Shown piece after piece: positions 15,456-24,112 of a stretch of 64,000 nucleotides of DNA (positions are counted from its first letter, which is position 1; the number at the start of each line of letters is the position of its first letter). Source of the DNA: a virus; IMG/VR virus record IMGVR_UViG_3300027856_000008, positions 1-64,000 of that record. One strand, 5' to 3'. The translations under genes were made by a program, and so were the position numbers. Under the pieces are notes generated by a model. That model had not been told where the DNA came from and made no database searches. It saw only the letters and a program-made list of their open reading frames with translations.

Positions 15456-16280
15456 ATGGGTAGAACATTTCTAAGGTGGCAGCAGCCGCATATTAAGTAT
15501 TTAGACGAAAATAATGGTGACGGTGGCGATTCTGGTGGTGGCTCTGGTGGTGGCTCTGGTGGCGAAGGTGAAGGAGATCAAACAAAGACCTACACACAAG
15601 CAGAAGTTGACGCATTAAATAGCTCAATATCTAAATTAGAAACTAAAAATAAAACTATTCTTGATGAAAAAAAAGGTGTCCAAGATAAATTAAAAATTTG
15701 GGATGGGATGGATCACGGCAAACTGAAAATCCTACAAGACAAATATGAAAATGATGAAGATTTAAAATTAATCGCAGACGGTAAACACGATGAATTAATT
15801 GAAAAGAAAACCGAGCGAATGAGGGCAACCCATAAAAGCGAATTAGAAACGCTTACTACAAGTAATGCTGAGTTACTTACAACGAATGAAAAGCTACAAG
15901 GTCAGATTGATAGGGGCTTAATACAAAGCAATGTTCGTGCTGCCTTTGATAAATCGGATTGTAAGGTAACAGCCTTTGATGATCTATTACTTAGAGCTGT
16001 TAATTTCTTCAAGGTTGAAGAAGGTCAACTCGTTGCGCGTGATGGGTCGGGGGAGTTAATCCGAGGTAAAGATGGAGCTATTACACCCGAGGAATATATT
16101 GAATCACTCAGGGAAAAAGCACCTCATTGGTGGGGAGATTCAGAAAGCGGTGGTTTAGGCGGCAGCAATAAAAAAACAGGCGGCAAAGATATTGATTCGC
16201 AAATGGCAGAAGCAGCCGAAGCAAACGATATGGATCTATACCGAAAATTAAGAGCAGAAAAGAACAAACAATCAGCTTAA
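15456..16280 (+). CDS. capsid scaffolding protein
   Basis: Position directly before the major capsid protein, a Gly/Ser-rich N-terminal stretch (residues about 24-42), a long central coiled coil and a charged helical C-terminus (MAEAAEANDMDLYRKLRAEK) are typical of phage scaffolding proteins, which guide procapsid assembly and are then released. Length 274 aa is normal. AAAAGGGTTTTAAA precedes the start. Confidence 0.75.
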   Translation: MGRTFLRWQQPHIKYLDENNGDGGDSGGGSGGGSGGEGEGDQTKTYTQAEVDALNSSISKLETKNKTILDEKKGVQDKLKIWDGMDHGKLKILQDKYENDEDLKLIADGKHDELIEKKTERMRATHKSELETLTTSNAELLTTNEKLQGQIDRGLIQSNVRAAFDKSDCKVTAFDDLLLRAVNFFKVEEGQLVARDGSGELIRGKDGAITPEEYIESLREKAPHWWGDSESGGLGGSNKKTGGKDIDSQMAEAAEANDMDLYRKLRAEKNKQSA

Positions 16281-16298
16281 ACGTGACTGTACTACATC

Positions 16299-16323
16299 AG
16301 CCCCTTTTTTTAGGGGCTTTTTT
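16299..16323 (+). terminator. rho-independent terminator
   Basis: AGCCCC and AGGGGCT form the stem around a T-rich loop and are followed by six T residues. It separates scaffold from coat, so the coat gene probably has its own promoter or relies on read-through. Confidence 0.8.
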
Positions 16324-16331
16324 ATGTCATT

Positions 16332-16475
16332 TGATAATTTGAAAATATAGACAATACTATTAAGTGAAAGATCGTTAGTTGCGCTAACGATGCCCCAAAG
16401 TTTGCGACAGAAGGGAATTTATTAATTTTTGCCAGCGGCAAGAATCCTTTTGTTATAAATTCTTTGGGGGCTAAC
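16332..16475 (+). promoter_or_regulatory. structured leader of the major capsid gene
   Basis: The region starts with TGATAATTTGAAAA (16332-16345) and a late-like GACAATACTA. Two hairpins follow: ATCGTTAG/CTAACGAT (8-bp stem, about 16371-16391) and TTGCC/GGCAA (about 16428-16440). GGGGG lies just before the start codon. The hairpins may stabilise a highly expressed message; this is inferred. Confidence 0.5.
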
Positions 16476-17618
16476 ATGGCTAACTCATATTTAACTGTAT
16501 CGCAAATTGCGGCAGAATCATTAACCGTATTAGAAGATAGTCTTGTTGCTGGTAATCTTCTATATAGAGATAAAACATCAGATTTCGGTCTTGCCAAAAA
16601 TGGCTATAAAGTCGGTGACACTGTTCGGGTTCGCCAAGGAACTGAATTTGCAGTAAACGATTTTACTAGCACAATCACAAAACAAGATATTCGCCAATCA
16701 GAACGTAACATGACTATCGAGCGCCATATGGACGTTTCAGTAGGTATTGGTGCGCGTGAAATGTCTTTAGATCTTGATCACTTCTCAACCGAAGTTATTG
16801 TGCCAGCAATGGTATCAATAGCCGAAGAAATAGACACTTTCTTATTAACCAAAATTGTTCAAGCCACCAGCCTTTATGCAAGTGCTGATTTATTTGCAAG
16901 TGTGGGTGATATGGCAAACGCAAACAGAGTTGCCAATGAAGCGCAGATCCCAAAAGCGGGTCGCATTGGTTTAGTTAATTCCTCACTTGAAGCAAAACTA
17001 TTAGGCTCTGATTTCTTCCATAGTGCCGATATTCGTGATGGTGAAAGTTTACAAGCTTTGCGTGATGCTCGTATGGGTCGTGTTATGGGTACAGATTGGG
17101 TAGCAAGTGTAAATATGCCAGTGGCAGGACACACTAACTCAAGCGGTACTACAACCACAGATAACACGGTTGCTACTGATAACTTGATCGGCAATTCAAC
17201 TCTTGTTGTTGATTCAATCGTAGGTGGCTTTACAGCTGGTGATCGTATTCGCATTGCTGGTGTTCGCAGACCATTAATTGTTGAAACAACTGTTGCAGCA
17301 ACTGGTTTAGCAATTGTATTAACTGATCCAATCACTGAGATTATTCCAGATGGGGCAGCGGTAACAGTAGAGGGCGGCAATGCCAGCGTTTTAGATTTCC
17401 AAGGCATTATCACTAACCCTAATGCTTTTGCTTTTGCGACACCCCCGCTTGAATTGCCAGCGAGTGTTGAAGCATCTGTGCAAAATGCTAACGGGTTTAG
17501 TATTCGTGTTGTAAGAGATTATGACGTTGATACCAAATCAACAACGCTAAGTTTTGATCTATTACTTGGCGCATTAGCATATGATCCTCGTCTAGCGGTT
17601 CTATTAGCTGATTTCTAA
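16476..17618 (+). CDS. major capsid protein, P22 coat-like
   Basis: The 380-residue protein forms the icosahedral shell. Its N-terminal region (VLEDSLVAGNLLYRD, then GYKVGDTVRVRQ) and the central DVSVGIGAREMSLDLDHFS segment match the P22 coat protein family (PF11651-type, HK97 fold). A Thr/Ser/Asn-rich insertion around residues 220-310 would correspond to the accessory I-domain. ATG 16476 after a GGGGG site is used, not the upstream TTG. A strong terminator follows. Confidence 0.85.
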   Translation: MANSYLTVSQIAAESLTVLEDSLVAGNLLYRDKTSDFGLAKNGYKVGDTVRVRQGTEFAVNDFTSTITKQDIRQSERNMTIERHMDVSVGIGAREMSLDLDHFSTEVIVPAMVSIAEEIDTFLLTKIVQATSLYASADLFASVGDMANANRVANEAQIPKAGRIGLVNSSLEAKLLGSDFFHSADIRDGESLQALRDARMGRVMGTDWVASVNMPVAGHTNSSGTTTTDNTVATDNLIGNSTLVVDSIVGGFTAGDRIRIAGVRRPLIVETTVAATGLAIVLTDPITEIIPDGAAVTVEGGNASVLDFQGIITNPNAFAFATPPLELPASVEASVQNANGFSIRVVRDYDVDTKSTTLSFDLLLGALAYDPRLAVLLADF

Positions 17619-17626
17619 CCCATATC

Positions 17627-17650
17627 GGGGGGTTAACAGCCCCCCCTTTT
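17627..17650 (+). terminator. rho-independent terminator after the coat gene
   Basis: Six G and six to seven C residues pair across TTAACAG and are followed by T residues. It is placed so that coat transcripts end before the downstream head genes. Confidence 0.75.
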
Positions 17651-17668
17651 TAAGTGGAGATTAAGACA

Positions 17669-17842
17669 ATGGAATTATACACACCGAAAGGGGATCTTTG
17701 CCTTTGTGACGAATCCCAAGTTATCCAACTATTAGAAGCTGGTTACACTAAAGAAAAACCAAAGCCAAAATCCAAAGCGAAACCAGCATCAAAAAAAGCT
17801 GAAATTAAAAGCAAAGATCAAGCTGATAATGAAAGCGAATAG
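17669..17842 (+). CDS. small Lys-rich head-region protein, 57 aa
   Basis: ATG 17669 follows GTGGAGATT. The first 25 residues form a compact sequence (LYTPKGDLCLCDESQ) and the rest is a Lys/Pro/Ala-rich tail (KPKPKSKAKPASKKA). Small genes in this position often encode head-completion or decoration factors. Role inferred. Confidence 0.55.
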   Translation: MELYTPKGDLCLCDESQVIQLLEAGYTKEKPKPKSKAKPASKKAEIKSKDQADNESE

Positions 17843-17851
17843 GGGTTTATC

Positions 17852-18178
17852 ATGGCTAATAATGTAAATCGAACAGTTGAATATCCAGCGGGTGTTGGTG
17901 TTAAAGATTGGATGATCTTAGATGCTAATCCGTTTGGCAATACTGCCTATGTTTTAGAGATTACAGGAACAGTAACGGCAACATTACAAGTTACTTTAGT
18001 AAGAGTTAAAACCGAAACAGAAGTTGTACCAGCCTCGCAAGTTGTTGATGTTTTAAACGCAACAGATTTAACAATAAGCCAAGGTGGTGTGATTCAAAAC
18101 ACACCGTTATCAGCAGTTAGAATAAATCAAACTGTGGGTACTGGATCAGTTAAGTTAACTACTGTATCAGGTGCTTAA
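17852..18178 (+). CDS. putative head decoration or structural protein, 108 aa
   Basis: AGGGGTTTATC precedes the ATG. The protein is strand-rich with many Val/Thr residues and no charged helices, as expected for a beta-sandwich decoration protein. It sits in the head gene cluster. No specific family was recognised. Confidence 0.5.
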   Translation: MANNVNRTVEYPAGVGVKDWMILDANPFGNTAYVLEITGTVTATLQVTLVRVKTETEVVPASQVVDVLNATDLTISQGGVIQNTPLSAVRINQTVGTGSVKLTTVSGA

Positions 18179-18391
18179 ATGGCTGACGAACGCGCAATAA
18201 AATCATTACCAATTGAATCTTTGGCAATAGAATCATTACCAATTGAGTCTTTGCCAAGGGGCGAATTATCCAATTGGATTTTAGCCGATGGAACTTGGAA
18301 CGATATTAAGTTTTGGGATGATACCGATTTCTGGTTAGATGGTCCAGTAGCGCAAGGTTTCGCCACAGGTTTCGATGATGGATTTGAGTAA
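18179..18391 (+). CDS. small protein with SLPIE repeats
   Basis: It begins directly after the preceding stop. Residues 8-26 repeat SLPIE/SLAIE three to four times in near-perfect five-residue steps, also visible as DNA repeats, and the second half is Trp/Asp-rich (WNDIKFWDDTDFW). It may be a short virion linker or fibre protein. Confidence 0.5.
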   Translation: MADERAIKSLPIESLAIESLPIESLPRGELSNWILADGTWNDIKFWDDTDFWLDGPVAQGFATGFDDGFE

Positions 18392-18401
18392 GGGGTAAAT
18401 C

Positions 18402-19850
18402 ATGGCTACAAAAGATCCAGTTCTTGACGGTGATAGCGGTTTAGTTGCCAGAACTAAAATTAATGACGGCATGGCTGGTGAAGCTTTTAATATTTCAGAA
18501 GTTGGTAGTTTTCATAGAATTACATTTAACCCAACAGATAAATGGATGCTGATAATAAGTAATCTATCTATGTTTTTCCTTGAAATTCCATTCCCTGATA
18601 GTTTAACTGACTTTACAGGTGTAGATTTTACGTTTGTTGCAACTCTTGAGGTTAGACCAGCAAACGGTGTTGGAGGTGATCCGAAACATAGCTTTACAAT
18701 GAAAATATCAGCAGATCTATCTGGTACTGGTGGGCAGAGAGAAACTAAGTTTTCGATAGAAGGATTTGTTGATTCAGATAAAACAAATATTGCCGCAACA
18801 GCAACAACATTGCCAGCTTCACAACCAGCAACAGCGTATAAAATACAAATTGGCGCATCAGGTAGTGGTCTTGCGGAATGTGTTGTTCTTTTAACGTCAG
18901 TTGAATACTTTCAAAATTCCAACAGTAGCACTCCAATAAACCCAAATAGCGCTGAGATACAAGCAGCACTTATAGGGATAACCAATGCTGGATTTCAAGT
19001 TAATTTACCTATTCAGTATTTGAATAATGGTTATATGGGTCATGGAACAACAGCGAATAGACCTGTAGATAGTATTGGCGAAGGTGCAAGATATTACGAT
19101 ACAGACTTAGGCAGTTATATAACACATGATGGTTCAGATTGGGTTGAGCCAGCAAGTGGGGCAGCGCCAGCGTTTATAAAATTAGAAAATGGAACTTTAC
19201 GCTCAAGATTGATATTTAACCCAACAGAAATATGGGCGTTTGACGGTAATGGCATAAGCATGGTTTTTATTGAGATCCCATTCCCTGACAACCTTAGTGC
19301 CTTTACAGCTGTGGATATGACATTTATTTTAGTATTTGAAATTACAAGTTCTAAGGAAAATCTCATTGATACTAATTGTACCGTTACTGTCAGGGGTGAT
19401 ATGGACGGTACGGGAGGGCAGGGTGAAACTCAATTTTCAGTTGAGGGTTTTGTTCATTCAGACGAGGGTAAACTTGCTATTACAGCAGCGTCAATACCAG
19501 CTTCACAAGGCTCAACTTTAATGTATCAATTACAGGTTGGTGGAAGTTTTGAGGGTCTTGATGGATCAATGATCTCTATAACATCATTGGAATATTTTTC
19601 TACTGATAATGTCGCTTTTGATGATGTAAAGGTAGCAGCACAAGCAGCAAAAATAAATGTTAAAAACGCAGGTTTCTTTTCTGATTTAGCAGTTCAATAT
19701 TTAAATTTTGGTTATATGGGTCATGGTACAACAGCGAATAGACCAACTACATCAAGGGGTGTCGGTGCTAGATATTTTGACACTACATTAGACCAGTGGA
19801 TCACATGGAACGGCACAAACTGGATAGCACCTACAGAAAGCACAGTTTAA
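18402..19850 (+). CDS. duplicated-domain virion protein (head fibre-like)
   Basis: The 482 residues consist of two copies of a roughly 220-residue domain. Each ends with GYMGHGTTANRP followed by GARYYDT or GARYFDT and a W-rich strand, the type of segment found in phage fibre proteins. Position between coat and connector genes suggests a head fibre or appendage rather than a tail fibre. AGGGGTAAATC precedes the start. Confidence 0.6.
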   Translation: MATKDPVLDGDSGLVARTKINDGMAGEAFNISEVGSFHRITFNPTDKWMLIISNLSMFFLEIPFPDSLTDFTGVDFTFVATLEVRPANGVGGDPKHSFTMKISADLSGTGGQRETKFSIEGFVDSDKTNIAATATTLPASQPATAYKIQIGASGSGLAECVVLLTSVEYFQNSNSSTPINPNSAEIQAALIGITNAGFQVNLPIQYLNNGYMGHGTTANRPVDSIGEGARYYDTDLGSYITHDGSDWVEPASGAAPAFIKLENGTLRSRLIFNPTEIWAFDGNGISMVFIEIPFPDNLSAFTAVDMTFILVFEITSSKENLIDTNCTVTVRGDMDGTGGQGETQFSVEGFVHSDEGKLAITAASIPASQGSTLMYQLQVGGSFEGLDGSMISITSLEYFSTDNVAFDDVKVAAQAAKINVKNAGFFSDLAVQYLNFGYMGHGTTANRPTTSRGVGARYFDTTLDQWITWNGTNWIAPTESTV

Positions 19851-19894
19851 TTTATGAACTAGAATTAAATTAAATATTTAATGAGGGTTTTAAC

Positions 19895-21382
19895 ATGGCA
19901 GCAAAAAGCAAGCCGGATCTAAGGACACAAATAACGTCCGATTTTCCTGACAATACAACAGGGTTAATTACCCCCGCTATTTTGCGAGCTTATTTAACAG
20001 ATAATGTTGATTCTAGTTTAGCGTTTCAAGTTGAAAGGCTCACATCTTCACCTGTTACATTAAATGTTTTAACTGATCTAGTCGTCTTTGAAGCTGGCAC
20101 AAGTATTGTTAATTTAGTCGATGTAACAGCTTACATAGATAGAACACTTATATTTGTTAATAATAGCGGTGTTGATGTAACTGTAAATGCCGATACAGGT
20201 TTTCCAGATACAATAGATGGTTTAGCTAGTACGGTATTAGTTGACGAGGGTTATGCAATTCTAACATCAGATGCGGCAAATAATAACTGGATAATATCAT
20301 TTGATTCCAAAGGTATCTTTATTGACAGTTTAGTCGATGTTGATACCACCACAGTTGCCCCAATTGCTACAGATTTTTTATCTTTTGATGGTGTAGATTG
20401 GGTTCCAGTAGCAGCACCAGCGGCAGGGGTAGCGGTTCTTGATGATTTAACCGATGTTGATACCACAACATTAACACCAGCGGCAGGTCATTTTTTAAAA
20501 TTCGATGGTGCTGGTTGGGTTAACTTTGTTCCAATAGCAGCGGCAATATCTGACTTTGAAAGTGCGGTTACCGCTAATACATCAGTTGCCGCCAATACAG
20601 CCAAGATAACAAATGCTACGCATACAGGCGAGGTTACAGGCTCAACAAGTTTAACAGTTGATAAAACATCTATTAGCAATAAAACACTGGTTACAGCGGT
20701 CGGAGCAGACCATATTTTAATTGGTGATGCGTCAGACACCGACAACTTAAAAAAAGCTTTGGTTAGTGATTTATTGACAGATAATGATGCTATACATGAT
20801 AACGTTAATAGTGAAATTTCAGCTATTACAGAAAAAGTAACACCTATTGCCGCAGACTTAATAATAATCGAAGATAGCGAAGCAACTAATGCGAAGAAAA
20901 GAGTCCAAATAGGTAATTTGCCAGCACCAAGTTTAGGCAGCATTGATGATCACACAGATGTTGATACAACCACCAGCGCACCAGTAACAGGGCAAGTCCT
21001 TGAATGGGATAGTTCAAATTGGGTTCCAGCAGCACATAAAGTTAGATACGCTATTCCTTTTGCTAAAAATGGTAATTTAACCGAAGGAGGTCATTTAAAA
21101 TTTGGTGATGTTACGACAACAAATCCACATGGCGCAGTAGTACCGCAAGACGGAATAATTGAAGTGGTTTCTGTTTCTCGTACAGATTCAGACGCAGCGG
21201 ATATTGAAATTCTAGTCGAGGGTGTTCTTCAAGTTACAGTGGCAACGGCAGCATTAAGCGTTGTTGATACAAGTATGTCATTTGCTGTAACAGCGGGTGA
21301 TATGATTTCTGTTAGGAACAAGAGTGGCGGTAATACAATTTCTAATACAATCGTAATGGTAATTATCGAGTCCGAGTGCTAA
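19895..21382 (+). CDS. repeat-containing virion fibre-like protein
   Basis: The 495-residue protein has three copies of the module DDLTDVDTTTLTP followed by LKFDGAGWV (near residues 145, 183 and 350), also found twice in the tail fibre at 37301. The C-terminal 100 residues form a likely beta-domain. GAGGGTTTTAAC precedes the ATG. Placement again suggests a head appendage; an adhesin role is inferred. Confidence 0.6.
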   Translation: MAAKSKPDLRTQITSDFPDNTTGLITPAILRAYLTDNVDSSLAFQVERLTSSPVTLNVLTDLVVFEAGTSIVNLVDVTAYIDRTLIFVNNSGVDVTVNADTGFPDTIDGLASTVLVDEGYAILTSDAANNNWIISFDSKGIFIDSLVDVDTTTVAPIATDFLSFDGVDWVPVAAPAAGVAVLDDLTDVDTTTLTPAAGHFLKFDGAGWVNFVPIAAAISDFESAVTANTSVAANTAKITNATHTGEVTGSTSLTVDKTSISNKTLVTAVGADHILIGDASDTDNLKKALVSDLLTDNDAIHDNVNSEISAITEKVTPIAADLIIIEDSEATNAKKRVQIGNLPAPSLGSIDDHTDVDTTTSAPVTGQVLEWDSSNWVPAAHKVRYAIPFAKNGNLTEGGHLKFGDVTTTNPHGAVVPQDGIIEVVSVSRTDSDAADIEILVEGVLQVTVATAALSVVDTSMSFAVTAGDMISVRNKSGGNTISNTIVMVIIESEC

Positions 21383-21729
21383 TGAATGAAATTAAGATCA
21401 CAAACAAGGGGTTAACCTATACAGCAGCCTTGTTTGTGGTCTTAGCTGGTATCTCAAGCTCGTTTATGATTGGTTATAACTGGCACTTTGAAAACTTCAC
21501 GAAAAAAACTTCATTTGAAAATTTGAAAAAGGATCAAAGCCTCCTATATTTGGAATTGCGAATAGTAGATAGTGAAAATTGGCTAAGTTACTATGAAAAG
21601 CAGATAGAGGTCGGGAACCCGTTAACGGCTTGGGAGCAAAGACGTTATGATCTGTTAAAGGCAAGCATTACTGAAATGCTTAAACAGAAACAGGAACTAA
21701 TGAGCTATGCGAAACCAAGTAATAGTTAG
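21382..21729 (+). CDS. single-pass membrane protein with coiled coil
   Basis: ATG 21382 overlaps the fibre stop (TAATG). One membrane segment (about residues 12-30) is followed by a charged helical domain (EKQIEVGNPLTAWEQRRYDLL). The next gene starts 23 bases inside its end in another frame and is also membrane-anchored. The pair resembles the overlapping inner/outer spanin layout, but the second protein lacks a lipobox, so this is tentative. Confidence 0.5.
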   Translation: MNEIKITNKGLTYTAALFVVLAGISSSFMIGYNWHFENFTKKTSFENLKKDQSLLYLELRIVDSENWLSYYEKQIEVGNPLTAWEQRRYDLLKASITEMLKQKQELMSYAKPSNS

Positions 21730-21997
21730 ATCACTTGTTTATATATTCCTTTCTATTATAGCTTTAGGTATTTATTCAAGTGCTGGTGGATTTATAGATT
21801 ATCGTTTAAAAGTTGTCTCGATAAATACAGATAGATTAATAGTTCAGATTGAAAATCGTAGTAACACTGGCGTTGCTTGTATGATAAACACTTCAAATGA
21901 TAAATCATATTTCTTTGATTTAAGAAAGAAAAAAACATCTAGATCTTATTCAGTTCGACTCCCTGTTAAGTGGATCGATTTTGGCTGTAAAAATTAG
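21707..21997 (+). CDS. small membrane-anchored or exported protein
   Basis: The 96-residue product has an N-terminal hydrophobic segment (VYIFLSIIALGIYSSAGG) and a strand-rich extracytoplasmic part with two cysteines (GVACM and FGCKN). It overlaps the preceding gene. Function unknown. Confidence 0.5.
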   Translation: MRNQVIVRSLVYIFLSIIALGIYSSAGGFIDYRLKVVSINTDRLIVQIENRSNTGVACMINTSNDKSYFFDLRKKKTSRSYSVRLPVKWIDFGCKN

Positions 21998-22045
21998 TAA
22001 TTAGATCCTACCTGATAAAACCCTTATAAAATAAATCGCATTTAG

Positions 22046-22132
22046 TAATAAAAAAAGGTTGACGTAGTTTGATAATTTGATAATATGAACACACGCAAAC
22101 AGAGCTACCAAATAAAACAAGCGAGATAAAAA
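22046..22132 (+). promoter_or_regulatory. early promoter/leader cassette, copy 4
   Basis: AGTAATAAAAAAAGG leads into TTGACG (22059-22064) and TAATAT (22081-22086), 16 bases apart. The spacer and -10 hold TGATAA-TT-TGATAA (22070-22083), the cleanest copy of the operator. The leader carries ACACACGCAAACAGAGCTACC and ends AAGCGAGATAAAAA. Confidence 0.75.
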
Positions 22133-22519
22133 ATGTCTGATTTAACAAGATTCAATTTTAAAAAAGAAGGTTTCACAGTTGATTTTTTTGAGGGTAATCA
22201 TGTTCATAATGGTAAGGGTGAATGTGGCGAACCTTTTGAAGTGCCAGAAACGTTTATCACTTTATTTGATGGAGAGTTTTATTATATCTTGCCTTATATC
22301 TTTTTAGGCGAATATGTTTGGGGCGAACATTTTGAGGGTGTTGTAAAAGGCAGCGAAAAAGCACAAATCATAATTGATAAAATTAATGCGAAAGGTTTAG
22401 TAGATTTAACTAAATGGTTGGTTCAATCACAATTTGATGAAAGATTCGGTTATGGTGAATACTTAGCAAGCCACCTAGACGAACCTGACGATGGTTATGA
22501 TATGGATAGATACTACTAA
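22133..22519 (+). CDS. hypothetical acidic protein, 128 aa
   Basis: Directly after the cassette leader. The protein is acidic and aromatic-rich with no recognised family. It leads the small island between the head and connector genes. Confidence 0.6.
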   Translation: MSDLTRFNFKKEGFTVDFFEGNHVHNGKGECGEPFEVPETFITLFDGEFYYILPYIFLGEYVWGEHFEGVVKGSEKAQIIIDKINAKGLVDLTKWLVQSQFDERFGYGEYLASHLDEPDDGYDMDRYY

Positions 22520-22541
22520 GCAAAATATACTTAAAAAGCCC

Positions 22542-22573
22542 TTAGATTAGATTCTAGGGGTGTTCTAATCTAA
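22542..22573 (+). terminator. hairpin in the gap after the 22133 gene
   Basis: TTAGATTAGA and TCTAATCTAA form a 10-bp stem around a 12-base loop. A T run is missing, so it may be an attenuator or processing site. Confidence 0.45.
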
Positions 22574-22593
22574 TTTAATAAGCGAGGTAAGAA

Positions 22594-22779
22594 ATGCAAG
22601 CAGCAATTGAAAAAATGGCAATAGTAACCGCAATAAGAGAGGCAGAAAAAAAGTTAGGCGATATTGATAATGAATTCATTTGTTCGACAGCAATAAATAT
22701 TTTAGGTTTTGCCCAAGATAGTAAAGAATCGGTTAAGGTAATAAATGTTTATTCAAAATTAATTGGTGGCTGGAAATGA
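22594..22779 (+). CDS. small hypothetical protein, 61 aa
   Basis: AAGCGAGGTAAG precedes the ATG. The protein is helical and its stop overlaps the next start (ATGA). No family was recognised. Confidence 0.55.
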   Translation: MQAAIEKMAIVTAIREAEKKLGDIDNEFICSTAINILGFAQDSKESVKVINVYSKLIGGWK

Positions 22780-23012
22780 GCAAATATAATAACAATAGTG
22801 TTGTTGTAACTTTGAATATGTTCCCTACAGAATCAGATTTAAAAGGGTTTGGTTTGACGTATTTAGATATGGAAATTATTTTTGAAAATGGTACCACTAT
22901 AACGGCAGATGAAATATCGAATAATTCAAATGGTGTTAATTGTGTTTGGTTTGGTGGTTTTGCCATACCTTTTGAGTGGTTCAAAATTATAGAAATTAAA
23001 GGAGAGTTTTAA
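22776..23012 (+). CDS. small hypothetical protein, 78 aa
   Basis: Coupled to the preceding gene. It is strand-rich with a C-terminal FGGFAIPFEWFKIIEI segment. A minus-strand ORF over the same bases is regarded as a shadow. Confidence 0.55.
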   Translation: MSKYNNNSVVVTLNMFPTESDLKGFGLTYLDMEIIFENGTTITADEISNNSNGVNCVWFGGFAIPFEWFKIIEIKGEF

Positions 23013-23014
23013 CA

Positions 23015-23251
23015 ATGAAAAATAAAATATACGGTACGATTTGTTTCACGGAGGAAGAATTACAACTTTTAAGGGGTTCAGTATCACAAGCAAGAAACAG
23101 ATGTTTTGAAAAGCGGGGGCGAGGGGGGATCAGTGGTCCAGAAAAGTCTTTTTATTGTAATCTAGTTACACAGTATGATTTACTGGCAGCGAAGCTTGAA
23201 AAGCCGTTTGAGGATGATACAAGCCAAGACGGTGAAAGCAAATTTGAATAA
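23015..23251 (+). CDS. small hypothetical protein, 78 aa
   Basis: A good GGAGAG site lies just inside the end of the preceding gene. The protein is helical (TEEELQLLRGSVSQARNR), with a basic Gly/Arg loop and an acidic tail. Function unknown. Confidence 0.55.
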   Translation: MKNKIYGTICFTEEELQLLRGSVSQARNRCFEKRGRGGISGPEKSFYCNLVTQYDLLAAKLEKPFEDDTSQDGESKFE

Positions 23252-23275
23252 ATGAAGTAAGGATAACTTTATCAA

Positions 23276-23800
23276 ATGAAAAAAAAGCGAAGTAAAAAAT
23301 ATAATCCCATTAAAACCCTTATCACAAACAACGAGCGTATCCTTAAGGGGTACGCAGTTGCTTATGTCTATTCACCTTTTAAAGAAAAACAGATGTTAAA
23401 GATCCTCGTTAATATGCGGGGTGATGTGATCCCCGTTACTCAAATAATGTCGGATGCCTTAACAAAGGTTCGCTATAAATGGTCTGTTTATATTTCTACA
23501 TTTGGGCATGATTCAAATGGGGAGGCATATCATAAGTCGGAAGAATTATTTTTCAAGGATAGATATTTACAGGAAGAATTAGTCCACCAGCTTAATGATC
23601 GTCATGGTAAACAAACTAAAAATTTTAATGAAAATCATTATTGCGGGGCAGGGTGGATAGCAAGCCCAACTGGTAATGACTTCACCGAAGAACATGCCTT
23701 TAAAATCTTTGAAATACTAGGTGGTTTTGATATAACACAGGCACAACATTTTGAAAATATGCAAATCAAAGAACTTAAAAAACAAATGGAAAAGGTTTAA
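23276..23800 (+). CDS. hypothetical protein, 174 aa
   Basis: AAGGATAAC precedes the ATG. The N-terminus is strongly basic (KKKRSKKYNP) and the middle strand-rich. Residues GYAVAYVYSPF and a C-terminal helical segment suggest a compact domain, but no family was recognised. Confidence 0.6.
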   Translation: MKKKRSKKYNPIKTLITNNERILKGYAVAYVYSPFKEKQMLKILVNMRGDVIPVTQIMSDALTKVRYKWSVYISTFGHDSNGEAYHKSEELFFKDRYLQEELVHQLNDRHGKQTKNFNENHYCGAGWIASPTGNDFTEEHAFKIFEILGGFDITQAQHFENMQIKELKKQMEKV

Positions 23801-23802
23801 TT

Positions 23803-24045
23803 ATGATTACAAATAATGTGAAAATAACGATTGCCCAAAGTATTGATGAAGCACCTACATATGGAGAGGAAACAATACCGCTTGTAATAGAGAAATGTAT
23901 TATTGTTAAGGACGGTATGGTGAGTGGGAAACCATCTGTTGATCTTCAAATGGTAGATCCAGAGGGTAAAAAATATTTAGTAATGGCAACAGGCAGCATA
24001 TTGGAAATGGTTGCTCAAACCATAAGAAGTGTAAAACATAACTAA
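23803..24045 (+). CDS. hypothetical protein, 80 aa
   Basis: Starts two bases after the previous stop. Strand-rich with DLQMVDPEGKKYLVMATGSILEM near the end. It closes the island; a late-type promoter follows. Confidence 0.55.
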   Translation: MITNNVKITIAQSIDEAPTYGEETIPLVIEKCIIVKDGMVSGKPSVDLQMVDPEGKKYLVMATGSILEMVAQTIRSVKHN

Positions 24046-24073
24046 ATAAACCCTAAAAGCCCAATCTGAATAT

Positions 24074-24085
24074 TTGACTATACTT
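24074..24085 (+). promoter_or_regulatory. late-type promoter motif before connector genes
   Basis: TTGACTATACTT followed by TAACCAAGT lies about 28 bases before the connector start. It is the closest match to the site before the portal. Confidence 0.6.
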
Positions 24086-24112
24086 TAACCAAGTATTCAG
24101 AGGGGCTTTGTC

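Noticed and set aside
16874-17413. 179-codon minus-strand ORF inside the coat gene
   Set aside because: It lies wholly within the well-supported major capsid gene, has a low-complexity Ser/Ala/Pro composition, and is explained by codon bias on the other strand.
22733-22984. 83-codon minus-strand ORF over the 22776 gene
   Set aside because: The plus-strand gene is coupled to its neighbour by ATGA; the minus ORF has no supporting signal.
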